From Amycolatopsis mediterranei (GTDB taxonomy: Bacteria; Actinomycetota; Actinomycetes; Mycobacteriales; Pseudonocardiaceae), in assembly GCF_026017845.1 (NCBI RefSeq), contig NZ_CP100416.1:9612366-9676365 (forward strand): DNA of 64,000 nt. The letters are read 5' to 3'. Position 1 is the stretch's first letter, and every line of letters begins with the position of its first letter. The notes under the pieces were generated by a model. It did not search any database. It was not told the DNA's origin and worked only from the letters and a program-made list of their open reading frames with translations. Below, piece by piece: positions 1 to 8,457 of this stretch. Made by a program: the position numbers and the translations under genes.

Positions 1-510
1 ATGATCTTCGAGAACGCGCGCGTCCCGGCCGAGCGGCTCTTGGGCGCTCCGGGAGCCGGGCTGCGCATCGCACTGTCGTCGCTGAGCTCGGGCCGGCTCG
101 GGATCGCGGCCTGCGCGGTGGGCCTGGCCCAGGCGGCGCTGGACGAAGCGGTGGCGTACGCGAAGGGGCGCTCGCAGTTCGGCCGCCCGATCATCGACTT
201 CCAGGGCGTCGAGTTCCTGCTGGCGGACATGGCCGCGACGGTGGAGGCGTCCCGGGCGCTGTACCTGGACGCGGCCCGGCGCCGGGACCGCGGGATGCCG
301 TTCAACCGGCAGGCGTCGATCGCCAAGCTGGTGGCGACCGACGGCGCGATGAAGGTGACGACGGACGCGGTGCAGGTCCTCGGCGGCGCCGGGTACACGC
401 GGGACTTCCCGGTCGAGCGGTACATGCGGGAGGCGAAGGTGCCGCAGATCTTCGAGGGGACGAACCAGATCCAGCGGCTCGTCATCGCCCGGGAGCTGAA
501 GAACGCGTAG
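1..510 (+). CDS. Acyl-CoA dehydrogenase, C-terminal part (5' truncated by window edge)
   Basis: This is the C-terminal half of a flavin-dependent acyl-CoA dehydrogenase, which oxidises acyl-CoA thioesters to 2-enoyl-CoA. Family members run about 380 residues and only 169 are visible, so the ATG at base 1 is an internal Met and the gene starts upstream. Visible family marks are the GRSQFGRPI segment (about residues 56-64), the VQVLGGAGYTRDFPVERYMRE stretch (about 122-142), and the FEGTNQIQRLVIAREL ending. The Glu of FEGT is the usual catalytic-base position in this family. Substrate chain length cannot be read from the sequence. A Uma2-family gene follows on the same strand after about 50 bp. 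Confidence 0.9.
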   Translation: MIFENARVPAERLLGAPGAGLRIALSSLSSGRLGIAACAVGLAQAALDEAVAYAKGRSQFGRPIIDFQGVEFLLADMAATVEASRALYLDAARRRDRGMPFNRQASIAKLVATDGAMKVTTDAVQVLGGAGYTRDFPVERYMREAKVPQIFEGTNQIQRLVIARELKNA

Positions 511-559
511 CCCGGTCGAGCGACCCGTGTCGCGCCTCGGGGACGGATACCGTGGTGGC

Positions 560-1105
560 ATGCCCGGTCATCTGCTGACCATCGCGGAATACGCGGCGCT
601 CGACGGCACCGGTTTCACCGAGCTGGTGGAAGGCCGCGTGGTGACTTCGCCCGGCTCCGGCCGGAGACACGACGTGGCCGTCTGCCTGCTGGCCGGCCAG
701 CTCGAACGGCAGCTGCCGCGCGGGCTCGCCTTCGTCGTCCGCAACGACCTCGACCTGCGCTTGGCGCCGGAGGGCGAACCCGGCTTCGCCCGGCGGCCGG
801 ACCTGCTGATCGTCGGCCGGGCCGCGCTCGCCCGCGGAGACGGCCTGTTCCGGGCCGACGAGGTCCTCATCGTCGTCGAAATCGTGGCGCCGGACTCGAA
901 GCGCACCGACTACCAGGTGAAGCACGACGAGTACGCCGACGCCGGGATCCCGCACTACTGGATCGTGGACACCGCCGAGCCGGTCTCGCTGGTCGCGTGC
1001 CGGGCCGGCGGCTCCGGCTACCTCGACGCGCCGGCGGTCACCGGGACGTTCACCACGGATGTTCCGTTCCCGGTGAAGCTCGACCTCGACGCCTTGGTCT
1101 CGTGA
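560..1105 (+). CDS. Uma2 family (DUF820) endonuclease-like protein, copy 1
   Basis: A 181-residue protein of the Uma2/DUF820 family, which has a PD-(D/E)XK restriction-nuclease fold and is common in actinobacteria and cyanobacteria; the biological role is unknown. Visible hallmarks are TGFTELVEGRVV near the N-terminus, RRPDLLIV carrying the metal-binding Asp, EVLIVVEIVAPDSK carrying the E-x-K part of the active site, and the YADAGIPHYWIVD end. I chose ATG 560 because the next paralogue aligns from this point; an in-frame GTG at 527 would add an unconserved tail. It is clearly paralogous to the gene at 1219, so this is a tandem duplication. No toxin or antitoxin partner is apparent. Confidence 0.88.
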   Translation: MPGHLLTIAEYAALDGTGFTELVEGRVVTSPGSGRRHDVAVCLLAGQLERQLPRGLAFVVRNDLDLRLAPEGEPGFARRPDLLIVGRAALARGDGLFRADEVLIVVEIVAPDSKRTDYQVKHDEYADAGIPHYWIVDTAEPVSLVACRAGGSGYLDAPAVTGTFTTDVPFPVKLDLDALVS

Positions 1106-1218
1106 AGGGGCAGGCGGTTCACCACGTCGAGGCAGCGGCGTCACACGCTCGGTACAGATACGGTTACTCATGGTTGCACCTGAGCCGTGAGACAATTCGG
1201 GCGACGTGAGGAGACGCT

Positions 1219-1824
1219 GTGATTGCACTTCCCCAGCCGCGCCCCGCTCGCCGGTGGGAGATTCCCGATCACCTGCTGACGATCGAGGAGTACGCGGCGC
1301 TCGGTGAGACCGACACAGGTTTTACCGAGCTCGTGGAAGGCCGCGTCGTGATGTCTCCCAGTCCCAGCAGAAAGCACAACAAGGCGGCTTGGCTGCTGGG
1401 CCGGCAGCTGGAATCCCAGCTGCCGGCGGAACTCGATTTCACCCCGGACATCGACGTGGATCTTGGTCTGGCACCCCGCGGTGAACCGGGGTTCTCGCGC
1501 CGTCCCGACCTGTTGATCACTTACCGCGAGGCGAGTGCTCGCGTGGATCAGGAAGGCGACATGTATCGCGCCGACGAGGTGGTCGTGGTCGTCGAGTTCG
1601 TGTCGCCGGGTTCGAAGCGCACCGACTACCAGGTGAAGCACGACGAGTACGCGGACGCGGGAATCCCGCATTACTGGATCATCGACACGAGCGACCCCAT
1701 CTCGCTGGTCGCGTGCCACCAAGCAGGCGAGTTCGGCTACCTGGACGCTGCCGCGGTCACCGGCACCTTCACCACCGACGTCCCGTTCCCGGTCGAGATC
1801 GACCTCGACGCCCTCCTCGGCTGA
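1219..1824 (+). CDS. Uma2 family (DUF820) endonuclease-like protein, copy 2
   Basis: A 201-residue paralogue of the preceding gene. It starts at a GTG with a GAGGAG ribosome-binding site just upstream. The nuclease-fold motifs are retained: FTELVEGRVV, RRPDLLIT, EVVVVVEFVSPGSK and YADAGIPHYWIID. The two copies share long identical DNA around the SKRTDYQVKHDEYADAG coding segment, so the duplication is recent or the copies are kept alike by conversion. This copy has a slightly longer N-terminus. The 113 bp between the copies holds no other gene. Function is unknown. Confidence 0.88.
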   Translation: MIALPQPRPARRWEIPDHLLTIEEYAALGETDTGFTELVEGRVVMSPSPSRKHNKAAWLLGRQLESQLPAELDFTPDIDVDLGLAPRGEPGFSRRPDLLITYREASARVDQEGDMYRADEVVVVVEFVSPGSKRTDYQVKHDEYADAGIPHYWIIDTSDPISLVACHQAGEFGYLDAAAVTGTFTTDVPFPVEIDLDALLG

Positions 1825-1877
1825 AACGGACGGGCAGCACGCCGGAACCGCCCGGTCACCGGCGTGCCGCCCGAATC

Positions 1878-3095
1878 TCAGCGAGTCTCCCGGTACCGGC
1901 GGTCCTTCGACACGCCCTCGCCCGTCGACTCGTCGAAGTGGTACACCTCGTCACCCCGGACGAACACGCGCAGCGCGCGGTTCATCACGTCCAGCGGGTC
2001 GCCCGACCACAGCACCACGTCGGCGTCGAGGCCCGGCTTGAGGGACCCGATCTGCCCGTCGAGGCCCAGCATCGACGCCGGGTTGATGGTCAGCGACCGC
2101 AGCGCCGTCGCCGGGTCGAGGCCGTCCTTCACCGCCAACGCCGCCTGGTACACCAGGAAGTTGATCGGGATCACCGGGTGGTCCGTCGTGATCGCGATCT
2201 TCACCCCCGCGCGGGCCAGGATGCCCGCCGAGCGCAGCGTGCGGTTGCGCAGCTCGACCTTCGACTTCGTGGTGAACAGCGGCCCCAGGATCACCGGCAC
2301 GTCCCGCTCGGCCAGCAGGTCCGCGATCAGGTGCCCTTCGGTGCCGTGGTTGATCACCAGCTTGTAGCCGAACTCGTCGGCCAGCCGGATCGCCGTCACG
2401 ATGTCGTCCGCGCGGTGGACGTGCTGGTCCCAGTACAGCTCGCCGTCGAGGACCTTCGACAGCGTCTCCAGCGTCAGGTCCACCTCGTGCGGCTTGCCCT
2501 CGGACTCCGCGTGCGCGCGCTTGGCCTGGTAGTTGCGAGCCTTCGTGAAGGCCTCGCGCAGGATCGCCGCGACGCCCAGGCGCGTCGACGGCGTCTGCTT
2601 TTTGTCGCCGTACACGCGCTTCGGGTTCTCGCCGAGCGCGCTCTTCACGCTGACGTGCTCCGCGAACGTCATGTCCAGGACGCTGCGGCCCCACGTCTTG
2701 ACGCCGATCGTCTGGCCACCGATCGGGTTGCCGGAGCCGGGCTTGATGACGACGCTCGTGACGCCGCCCGCGAGCGCGTCGTCGAAGCCGGGCTCGTAGG
2801 GGTCGATGCCGTCGACGGCGCGGAAGCGGGCGCCGTTCGGGTCGGTCATCTCGTTGGTGTCGTTGCCGGCCCAGCCTTCGCCGTCCTCGTGGACGCCGAG
2901 GTGGGCGTGGGCGTCGAAGAAGCCGGGCAGCACCCAGGTGCCGGCCGCGTCGACCAGTTCGGCGTCCTCCGGGATGTCGACGTCGGCCTCGGTGCCGACG
3001 GCGACGATCTTGCCGCCGTCGATCAGGACCGTGCCGCCCTCGATGGGATCACCGTCGATGGGGACGACATGGCCCCCGACAATTGCCTTCGCCAT
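1878..3095 (-). CDS. Amidohydrolase (imidazolonepropionase-like)
   Basis: A 405-residue metal-dependent hydrolase of the amidohydrolase superfamily, the branch that includes imidazolonepropionase-like and cyclic-imide hydrolases. The N-terminus builds the small beta-sandwich (MAKAIVGGHVVPIDG). PGFFDAHAHLG supplies the first metal-binding His pair, about residues 62-64. NHGTEGH and TTDHPVIP supply the later His and Asp ligands, and the C-terminus returns to the sandwich with SLKPGLDADVVLWSGDPLD. There is no signal peptide, so it acts in the cytoplasm. The substrate cannot be assigned. It is the 3'-most leftward gene of a group that also contains the GNAT and epimerase genes. Confidence 0.85.
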   Translation of the reverse strand: MAKAIVGGHVVPIDGDPIEGGTVLIDGGKIVAVGTEADVDIPEDAELVDAAGTWVLPGFFDAHAHLGVHEDGEGWAGNDTNEMTDPNGARFRAVDGIDPYEPGFDDALAGGVTSVVIKPGSGNPIGGQTIGVKTWGRSVLDMTFAEHVSVKSALGENPKRVYGDKKQTPSTRLGVAAILREAFTKARNYQAKRAHAESEGKPHEVDLTLETLSKVLDGELYWDQHVHRADDIVTAIRLADEFGYKLVINHGTEGHLIADLLAERDVPVILGPLFTTKSKVELRNRTLRSAGILARAGVKIAITTDHPVIPINFLVYQAALAVKDGLDPATALRSLTINPASMLGLDGQIGSLKPGLDADVVLWSGDPLDVMNRALRVFVRGDEVYHFDESTGEGVSKDRRYRETR

Positions 3096-3106
3096 AGTTC
3101 GCCACG

Positions 3107-3580
3107 CTAACGAACTCGTCCGGGGACGTGCACGCGGGCCTTCTCCAAGTGCACGAGCTCGTGGTTGTTCTCGGGCGTCCGGTGCGTCTCGCGGTAGCCG
3201 TGCTTGGCGTACAGGTGCAACGGCCCCACGCTCTTCGAGCCGGTGAAGAGCCGGAACACCGTCACCTCCGGTGGTGCCGCCGACTCCGCGAACCGCAGCA
3301 GCCCGCCGCCCAGCCCGGCGCCCTGCCGGTCCGGGGCGACGACCAGCCTGCCGATCACCCCGACCGGCCCGGTCACCGTCAGCCGCACCGACGCCACCAG
3401 GCGACCGGCCTCGCGCAGCCCCCAGGACAAGCCGGCGAGCGCCACGCGCGTCTCGTCCAGGGTCTCCAGCAGCGGCGGCAGGTCCAGGTCCCCGTGTGTC
3501 CGGGCCTCGGTGACGTACGCGGCCCGTTGCAGCGTCAGGACTTCACCCGCGTCGGCGACGCCCAGGCGAAGCGGCGTCAC
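3107..3580 (-). CDS. GNAT family N-acetyltransferase
   Basis: A 157-residue acyltransferase of the GNAT fold. The acetyl-CoA-binding motif A is visible as VIGRLVVAPDRQGAGLGGGL (Q/R-x-x-G-x-G/A), followed by HLYAKHGYRETHRTPENNHE, the usual beta6/beta7 region. The start is a GTG whose first bases overlap the epimerase stop codon (GTGA, 3577-3580), so the two genes are translationally coupled. The acceptor substrate is unknown. The 11-bp gap to the next leftward gene, an amidohydrolase, suggests read-through transcription. Confidence 0.85.
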   Translation of the reverse strand: MTPLRLGVADAGEVLTLQRAAYVTEARTHGDLDLPPLLETLDETRVALAGLSWGLREAGRLVASVRLTVTGPVGVIGRLVVAPDRQGAGLGGGLLRFAESAAPPEVTVFRLFTGSKSVGPLHLYAKHGYRETHRTPENNHELVHLEKARVHVPGRVR

Positions 3581-4488
3581 CGGACCCGGATGCCCCAGCT
3601 GCCCGACCACGACGCCGACGGCTCCAGCTCGATCAGGTCGGTGCCCGTGTTGAGCGCGTCGGCCGGGCAGGTCATCGGCTCGATCGCGACCGCGCGGCCG
3701 CGGCCGATCAGGTCGTCCGGGGTGAACACCTGCGCCCAGCGGAAGTCGGGGCCGGTCCACACCAGCAGCTCCTGGCCCTCGTGGCTGAGGACGATGTGGT
3801 GCGTGCCGTCCTCGGCCGCGGTGAGGCCGCCGAACGCCGTGTCCAGGTTGACGCCCGCCAGCACGCGGCCGGCGCGGAAGTCGTACTCCGTGCCCTCGAC
3901 GTCCTGCTCCTCGGCGTAGGGCATCTGCTCGTCGGGCAAGGACGGCCGGACCCGGCTCGCGGGCAGCGCCAGCGTCAGCTCGTCGGTCGGGACGTCGCCG
4001 ATGCGGAAGTACGGGTGCGTGCCGACGCCGACGCCGATCGGCTGCTCGCCTTCGTTGCGGATCTCGTGGGTGACGGTCAGTTCCCGCGGGGCGACCTCGT
4101 AGGTCACGGTCGCGCGCAGCGGCACCGGCCAGCCCGGCTGCACCGCGACGTCGACGGCCAGGGTGACCGACGATTCGGCGTGCTCCAGCAGCTCCCACTC
4201 GAGGTGGCGCGTCAGGCCGTGGATGGCGTTGCCGCGCGCCGCCTCGGTGATCTCGAGCTGCTGGGTCTCCCCTTGGAACGTCCACCGGCCGCCCTTGGTG
4301 CGGTTCGGCCAGGGCAGCAGCACCTGCCCGGCCCCCATCGGCGGCTTCGCGTCTTCGGGGAACTCCTCGACGTACGGCACGCCGCCGACTTCGAAGGCGC
4401 GCAGCCCGGCACCGATTTCGGTGACGACGGCGCGCGCGTTGCCGCGGGTGATCTCGAACTGCTGACCGGTCGGGTTGCCCATGCGCAC
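3577..4488 (-). CDS. Aldose 1-epimerase family protein
   Basis: A galactose mutarotase-like protein of about 303 residues, expected to interconvert alpha and beta anomers of hexoses. Typical family segments are LLPWPNRTKGGRW, NAIHGLTRHLEWE with the catalytic-region His, VGVGTHPYFR with the second His, and a late VWTGPDFRWAQVFTPDD block. The gene can start at GTG 4488 or ATG 4482; the ATG is the more usual choice. It overlaps the GNAT gene by 4 bp. It lies 31 bp before the stop of the S53 peptidase gene on the same strand and could be transcribed with it. Confidence 0.87.
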   Translation of the reverse strand: MRMGNPTGQQFEITRGNARAVVTEIGAGLRAFEVGGVPYVEEFPEDAKPPMGAGQVLLPWPNRTKGGRWTFQGETQQLEITEAARGNAIHGLTRHLEWELLEHAESSVTLAVDVAVQPGWPVPLRATVTYEVAPRELTVTHEIRNEGEQPIGVGVGTHPYFRIGDVPTDELTLALPASRVRPSLPDEQMPYAEEQDVEGTEYDFRAGRVLAGVNLDTAFGGLTAAEDGTHHIVLSHEGQELLVWTGPDFRWAQVFTPDDLIGRGRAVAIEPMTCPADALNTGTDLIELEPSASWSGSWGIRVR

Positions 4489-4519
4489 GACCTTACCGAC
4501 GAGCGGTTTCGCGGTGCGG

Positions 4520-6127
4520 CTACTCCTTCCCCGGCTTCCTCAGCGCGGCCAGGAGTGCTTCGCCGTCCGGGACGCCGAGCCCGGTGCAGGCGTCCCAGCC
4601 CGCCCGCGCCGGATAAGGCCCGTGCTTGCCGGAGATGTCGTTGTCGCCTTCGGTGACGTCGCGGAACCCCGGCTGTGTCCGCCCGGGCTGCGCACCGTCG
4701 TACAGGGCCGTGTTGAGCAGGCCGAGCGGCCGGCCGAGCGCCTGGGTGAGCCGCGCGACGAGCGCCGCCCACAGCGGCGCGACCGCGCTCGTCCCGCCGA
4801 ACACGAGCTGCTCGCCGTCGACGAGGACCTCGTACCCGGTCGCCGGGTCGGCCACCGCGGCGACGTCCGGCACGCCGCGGCCGGGCTTGCCGGTCTTCCG
4901 CCGCTTGTCGACGCCGGCGTTTCGCTGGTACGCGGGCAGTCCGAACGCCACGCTGACCCCGCCGCCGGTCGCGCCGCCGCGTTCGCCGCCGTTCCACACG
5001 GTTTCGGACGCGACCGTGCCGCCGTCGGCGACGGCGAGCTTGGTGCCGCCGCAGGCCAGCAGGTGCGGGCTCGACGCCGGGAAGTCGGTGTGCAGGCCGC
5101 CGCCCCCCTCGCCGTCCGCGCTGCCGCGGTCGCCTGCCGCGGCGGTGACCGTGACGCCCAGCGCCGCCGCGTCCGCCAGCGCCGCGTCGAAGGCGCGGCG
5201 GGCCTGCGCGGTCCACTTGTCTTCGGGGGCACCCCAGCTGATGCTCACCGCGGCCGGCGTCGGGTCCGCGTGCACCGCGGTCGTCACCGCGTCGACGAAG
5301 CCGCGGTCGGTGTTGGGCGCGAAGTAGACGACCTGCCGTGCGCCCGGCGCGAGCGCGCCGGCCACCTCGATGTCCAGCAGGACCTCGCCGTCGGCCGAGC
5401 CCGCGTCGCCGCTGGGCAGGTTCTGGCCACCGTCGACGCCGACGGCCAAGACCTGGGGCGCGGGAATCCCGAGGCCGCCGAAGTAGGTGTCCAGTTCGGA
5501 CTGCCGGAAACCGCCGCCCAGCTCGACGATCGCGATCGTCTGCCCGGTGCCGTCGGTGTTCGCCGGGAACCGGTAGACCCTGCCCAGCGCGTCGGGCCGG
5601 AAGCTCCTCGCGGCTTCGGGCTGCGACGCGCGGAAGCGCGCCTCCGCCTGCGGGCGGTTGTCGAGGCCCAGCACCGCGATGACGATCCCGTCGAGCGCGG
5701 CGGGGATGCGCAGTTCGCCGGAGCGAGCGCGGTGCTGGAACCCGCTCGCGTCACGGACGATCTGCAGCTCGGCACCGAACGTCCGCATCAGCGCCTCGGC
5801 TGTCCCCGCGACCGTCACTCTCCGCGAAGGAAGATCGGTGCCGACCACGGTCAGCCCGGCACCGCTCATGGCCACCCGGACGGCCTCGACGTCGGCCGGA
5901 TCGGCGCCGTGGCGGTCGGCGAGCTCGGCTCGGCTGAGAGTATCCGGACCCTCGATGAGCTGGTCGGGAATTGACGAACGGCGCCGGAGCAGCACCGTGA
6001 CGGTGATGCGCTCCTCAGGGGCGACGGGGTCGACGATCTCGACATCGGACGGGGCCACGCGTTCGCTGCCGGGCAGCGCTACAGAAGTATTTTTGCTCAC
6101 GCTCAGTGATGCTGCGCGCTGGTTCAT
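4520..6127 (-). CDS. S53 family (sedolisin/kumamolisin-type) peptidase with propeptide
   Basis: A 535-residue serine-carboxyl peptidase. Residues about 35-175 form the activation propeptide (RITVTVLLRRR to the RFRASQPEAARSF boundary). The catalytic domain shows Glu248 and Asp252 in GEVLLDIEVAG, the oxyanion Asp333 in AAAGDRGSADG, and the nucleophile Ser447 in FGGTSAVAPLW, so the whole catalytic set is present. The C-terminal DVTEGDN...GWDACTGLG region matches the calcium-binding end of the family. I chose ATG 6127, because upstream extension runs into sequence antisense to a TetR gene. There is no clear signal peptide (MNQRAASLSVSKNTS), which is odd for an enzyme that normally works at acid pH outside the cell. 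Confidence 0.9.
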   Translation of the reverse strand: MNQRAASLSVSKNTSVALPGSERVAPSDVEIVDPVAPEERITVTVLLRRRSSIPDQLIEGPDTLSRAELADRHGADPADVEAVRVAMSGAGLTVVGTDLPSRRVTVAGTAEALMRTFGAELQIVRDASGFQHRARSGELRIPAALDGIVIAVLGLDNRPQAEARFRASQPEAARSFRPDALGRVYRFPANTDGTGQTIAIVELGGGFRQSELDTYFGGLGIPAPQVLAVGVDGGQNLPSGDAGSADGEVLLDIEVAGALAPGARQVVYFAPNTDRGFVDAVTTAVHADPTPAAVSISWGAPEDKWTAQARRAFDAALADAAALGVTVTAAAGDRGSADGEGGGGLHTDFPASSPHLLACGGTKLAVADGGTVASETVWNGGERGGATGGGVSVAFGLPAYQRNAGVDKRRKTGKPGRGVPDVAAVADPATGYEVLVDGEQLVFGGTSAVAPLWAALVARLTQALGRPLGLLNTALYDGAQPGRTQPGFRDVTEGDNDISGKHGPYPARAGWDACTGLGVPDGEALLAALRKPGKE

Positions 6128-6184
6128 CCGGACGCCAGCCCGCTCACCTGAATGCCGCCCCTCGATTTTTTCACTCAAACCAAC

Positions 6185-6200
6185 TAGACCGGTCGTCATA
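6185..6200. promoter_or_regulatory. Candidate TetR operator
   Basis: TAGACCGGTC followed by GTCATA lies about 20 bp upstream of the TetR ATG and between two divergent genes. TAGACC with a partial inverted GGTC half resembles the dyad I recall for LmrA/YxaF-type TetR regulators. The TetR gene beside it has matching features, so autoregulation is plausible. This is inferred from sequence only. Confidence 0.4.
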
Positions 6201-6220
6201 GTTTGCGCTACGGTCCGGTC

Positions 6221-6799
6221 ATGGTTCGCCGCACCGACACGCGGCAGCGGATGCTCGACACCGCCGCCGACCTGTTCCAGACCCAGGGCTACCACGCCAC
6301 CGGCCTGACCCAGCTGACCACCGCCGGCGGCGCCCCGAAGGGGTCGCTCTACTTCCACTTCCCCGGCGGCAAGGAGCAGCTCGCCACCGAAGCCGTCCGG
6401 CTGTCGAGCGAGCGCACGGGCGCCCTCCTCGAAGCCATCCTGGAAGACGCTCCCGACCCCGCGACCGGGATCGACCGCGTGGTCGACGCGCTCGCGGGTT
6501 TCCTCACCGGATCGGACTTCCAGCGCGGGTGTCCACTCGCGACGGTCGCACTGGACGCCGCCGCGGCGAGCGAGCCGATCCGCGAAGCCTGCGCCGACGG
6601 GTACTCGTCGTGGCACACGATCTTCACGGATCACTTCGCCGGACAAGGCCTTCCGGCCGAGCGCGCCGACGAGCTCGCCACCATCGTGCTCGCCGCGATC
6701 GAAGGCGGGCTGCTGCTGGCCCGCACCCGCCGCGACCTCGCGCCGCTGCGCGCGGTCGCCACCCACCTGCACACCACCCTCGACCGGGAGTTCACCTGA
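6221..6799 (+). CDS. TetR/AcrR family regulator (LmrA/YxaF-like)
   Basis: A 192-residue repressor. Its N-terminal helix-turn-helix reads RQRMLDTAADLFQTQGYHATGLTQL, then GGAPKGSLYFHFPGGKEQLA. The PKGSLYxHFPGGKxxL signature with Cys in the effector domain (DFQRGCPLATVALD) is typical of the LmrA/YxaF group. ATG 6221 is preferred over an upstream TTG at 6203. The stop codon overlaps the start of the next gene (TGATG at 6797-6801), so it is translationally coupled to two metallo-hydrolases, its probable targets. It is divergent from the S53 peptidase gene. Confidence 0.9.
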   Translation: MVRRTDTRQRMLDTAADLFQTQGYHATGLTQLTTAGGAPKGSLYFHFPGGKEQLATEAVRLSSERTGALLEAILEDAPDPATGIDRVVDALAGFLTGSDFQRGCPLATVALDAAAASEPIREACADGYSSWHTIFTDHFAGQGLPAERADELATIVLAAIEGGLLLARTRRDLAPLRAVATHLHTTLDREFT

Positions 6800-7632
6800 T
6801 GCGCGTCCACCACCTGAACTGCGGCACCCTGCGGCCGCTGGGCGGCAAGCTGATCGACGGCCGGCCGGGCCTGTTCCGGCGCGCCACCATGGTCTGCCAC
6901 TGCCTGCTGCTCGAGACAGACACCGGTCTCGTGCTCGTCGAGACGGGCATGGGCACCCCGGCCGCGGTCGACCGGAACGCCTGGCTCGGCGCCGGTTTCG
7001 TCCGCCAGTCCAACCCGGTCGAAGACCCCGCGCAGACGGCGATCGCGCAGATCCGCGCGCTCGGCTTCGACCCCGCCGACGTCCGGGACATCGTGCTGAC
7101 CCACCTCGACCTCGACCACGCGGGCGGGCTGATCGACTTCCCGTGGGCACGCGTGCACGTCTACGCCGAAGAGCTGCGGGCGTTCACCGAGCCGCGCGAC
7201 GCCGCCGAACGCGGCCGCTACCGCCGGATCCAGTTCGCTCACGGTCCACAGTGGACGTCCTATACGGACAGCGGTGAGCCGTGGTTCGGCTTCGACGCCG
7301 TCCGGCAGCTCGACGGCCTGCCGCCGGAGGTCCTGCTGATCCCGCTGTCGGGGCACACGCGCGGGCACGCCGGGGTCGCCGTCGACACCGGACACGGCTG
7401 GCTGCTCAACGCCGGTGACTCGTACTTCTTCCACGGCCAGGTCGCGGCCGCGCCGCACTGCCCGCCGGGCCTGAAGTGGTTCGAGGGCCACATGGAGACG
7501 GTCCGGGGCGCCCGGCTGGACAATCACCGCCGCCTGCGACAGCTTGGTCAGGAGCACGGCGACGAGGTCACCGTCTTCGCCGCGCACGACGAGACCGAAT
7601 TCCTCCGGCTGAGCACCAGGAGCAGCGTATGA
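6799..7632 (+). CDS. MBL-fold metallo-hydrolase, copy 1
   Basis: A 277-residue metallo-beta-lactamase-fold hydrolase. The metal motif is THLDLDHAGG at residues 101-110, so the canonical H-x-H-x-D-H is H-x-D-x-D-H with Asp104 in place of the second His. GHTRGH (185-190), NAGDSYFF (Asp207) and a terminal AAHDETEF supply the remaining ligands. The overall shape, MRVHHLNCGTLRPLGGKL, resembles lactonase-like members. It is coupled to the TetR gene by TGATG and to the second copy by ATGA. The substrate is unknown; lactones or xenobiotic esters are possible but unproven. Confidence 0.87.
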   Translation: MRVHHLNCGTLRPLGGKLIDGRPGLFRRATMVCHCLLLETDTGLVLVETGMGTPAAVDRNAWLGAGFVRQSNPVEDPAQTAIAQIRALGFDPADVRDIVLTHLDLDHAGGLIDFPWARVHVYAEELRAFTEPRDAAERGRYRRIQFAHGPQWTSYTDSGEPWFGFDAVRQLDGLPPEVLLIPLSGHTRGHAGVAVDTGHGWLLNAGDSYFFHGQVAAAPHCPPGLKWFEGHMETVRGARLDNHRRLRQLGQEHGDEVTVFAAHDETEFLRLSTRSSV

Positions 7633-8453
7633 AGGTGCACCACCTGAACTGCGGATCGATGCGCCCGGTGGGTGGCAAACTGCTCGACGGCGAACCCGGC
7701 CTGCTGCGGCGGTCGGAGCTGGTCGCCCACTGCCTGCTGATCGAGACCGGCGACAGCCTGGTGCTGGTCGACACCGGGTTCGGCAGCCAGGGCGTGGCAC
7801 GGCCCGGCGAGTGGCTGGGTGGTCCGTTCCTGGCGCTGGTCGGCGCGAAGCCCGCAGCCGCCGAAACGGCCGTCGCACAGATCGAGGCGCTCGGCCTCGA
7901 CCCGGCCGACGTCCGGCACATCGTGGCGACGCACCTGGACGTCGACCACGCGGGCGGGCTGGCGGACTTCCCGAACGCCGTCGTGCACGTCCGGGCCGAG
8001 GAGCACCGGGCGGCGACGTCGCCGGCGAACGCGGCGGAGAAGAACCGCTACCGCGCGGCGCAGTTCGCGCACCGGCCGCTGTGGAGCACCTACGACGAGC
8101 CGGGCGAGCCGTGGTTCGGCTTCGAGGCGGTCCGGTCGCTCAAGGGCCTGCCGGAGGAGATCCTGCTGGTCCCGCTGACCGGCCACACGCGCGGCCACAC
8201 GGGCGTGGCGGTCGACACCGGCGACGGCTGGCTCCTGCACGCCGGCGACGCCTACTTCTTCCACGGCCAGCTGGACCCGGTGGCCCCGCACTGCCCACCG
8301 GGCCTGACGGCGTTCCAGAACATCGTCCAGACGCTGCGCAAGCCGAGGTTGGAGAACCTGGCGCGGCTGCACGAGCTGGCCCGGACCCACCAGGACGAGG
8401 TCACGGTGTTTTCCGCGCACAGCCCGGTCGAGCTGGCCGCGCTGCGCCGGTGA
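7629..8453 (+). CDS. MBL-fold metallo-hydrolase, copy 2
   Basis: A 274-residue tandem paralogue of the preceding gene, overlapping it by 4 bp (ATGA). It keeps the same motifs in the same order: THLDVDHAGG with the unusual H-x-D-x-D-H pattern, TGHTRGH, HAGDAYFFHGQ and FSAHSPVE. Both proteins share MxVHHLNCGxxRPxGGKL at the N-terminus and a GEPWFGF element in the middle. Retention of two copies in one TetR-controlled operon suggests different substrates or a heterodimer; neither can be decided from sequence. The stop is only 4 bp from the stop of the convergent lipoprotein gene. Confidence 0.87.
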   Translation: MKVHHLNCGSMRPVGGKLLDGEPGLLRRSELVAHCLLIETGDSLVLVDTGFGSQGVARPGEWLGGPFLALVGAKPAAAETAVAQIEALGLDPADVRHIVATHLDVDHAGGLADFPNAVVHVRAEEHRAATSPANAAEKNRYRAAQFAHRPLWSTYDEPGEPWFGFEAVRSLKGLPEEILLVPLTGHTRGHTGVAVDTGDGWLLHAGDAYFFHGQLDPVAPHCPPGLTAFQNIVQTLRKPRLENLARLHELARTHQDEVTVFSAHSPVELAALRR

Positions 8454-8457
8454 GGGG

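Noticed and set aside
6128..7150. Upstream extension of the S53 frame to a total of 876 codons
   Set aside because: The extra N-terminal part is antisense to the TetR and MBL genes and has no propeptide-like features; ATG 6127 begins the plausible protein.
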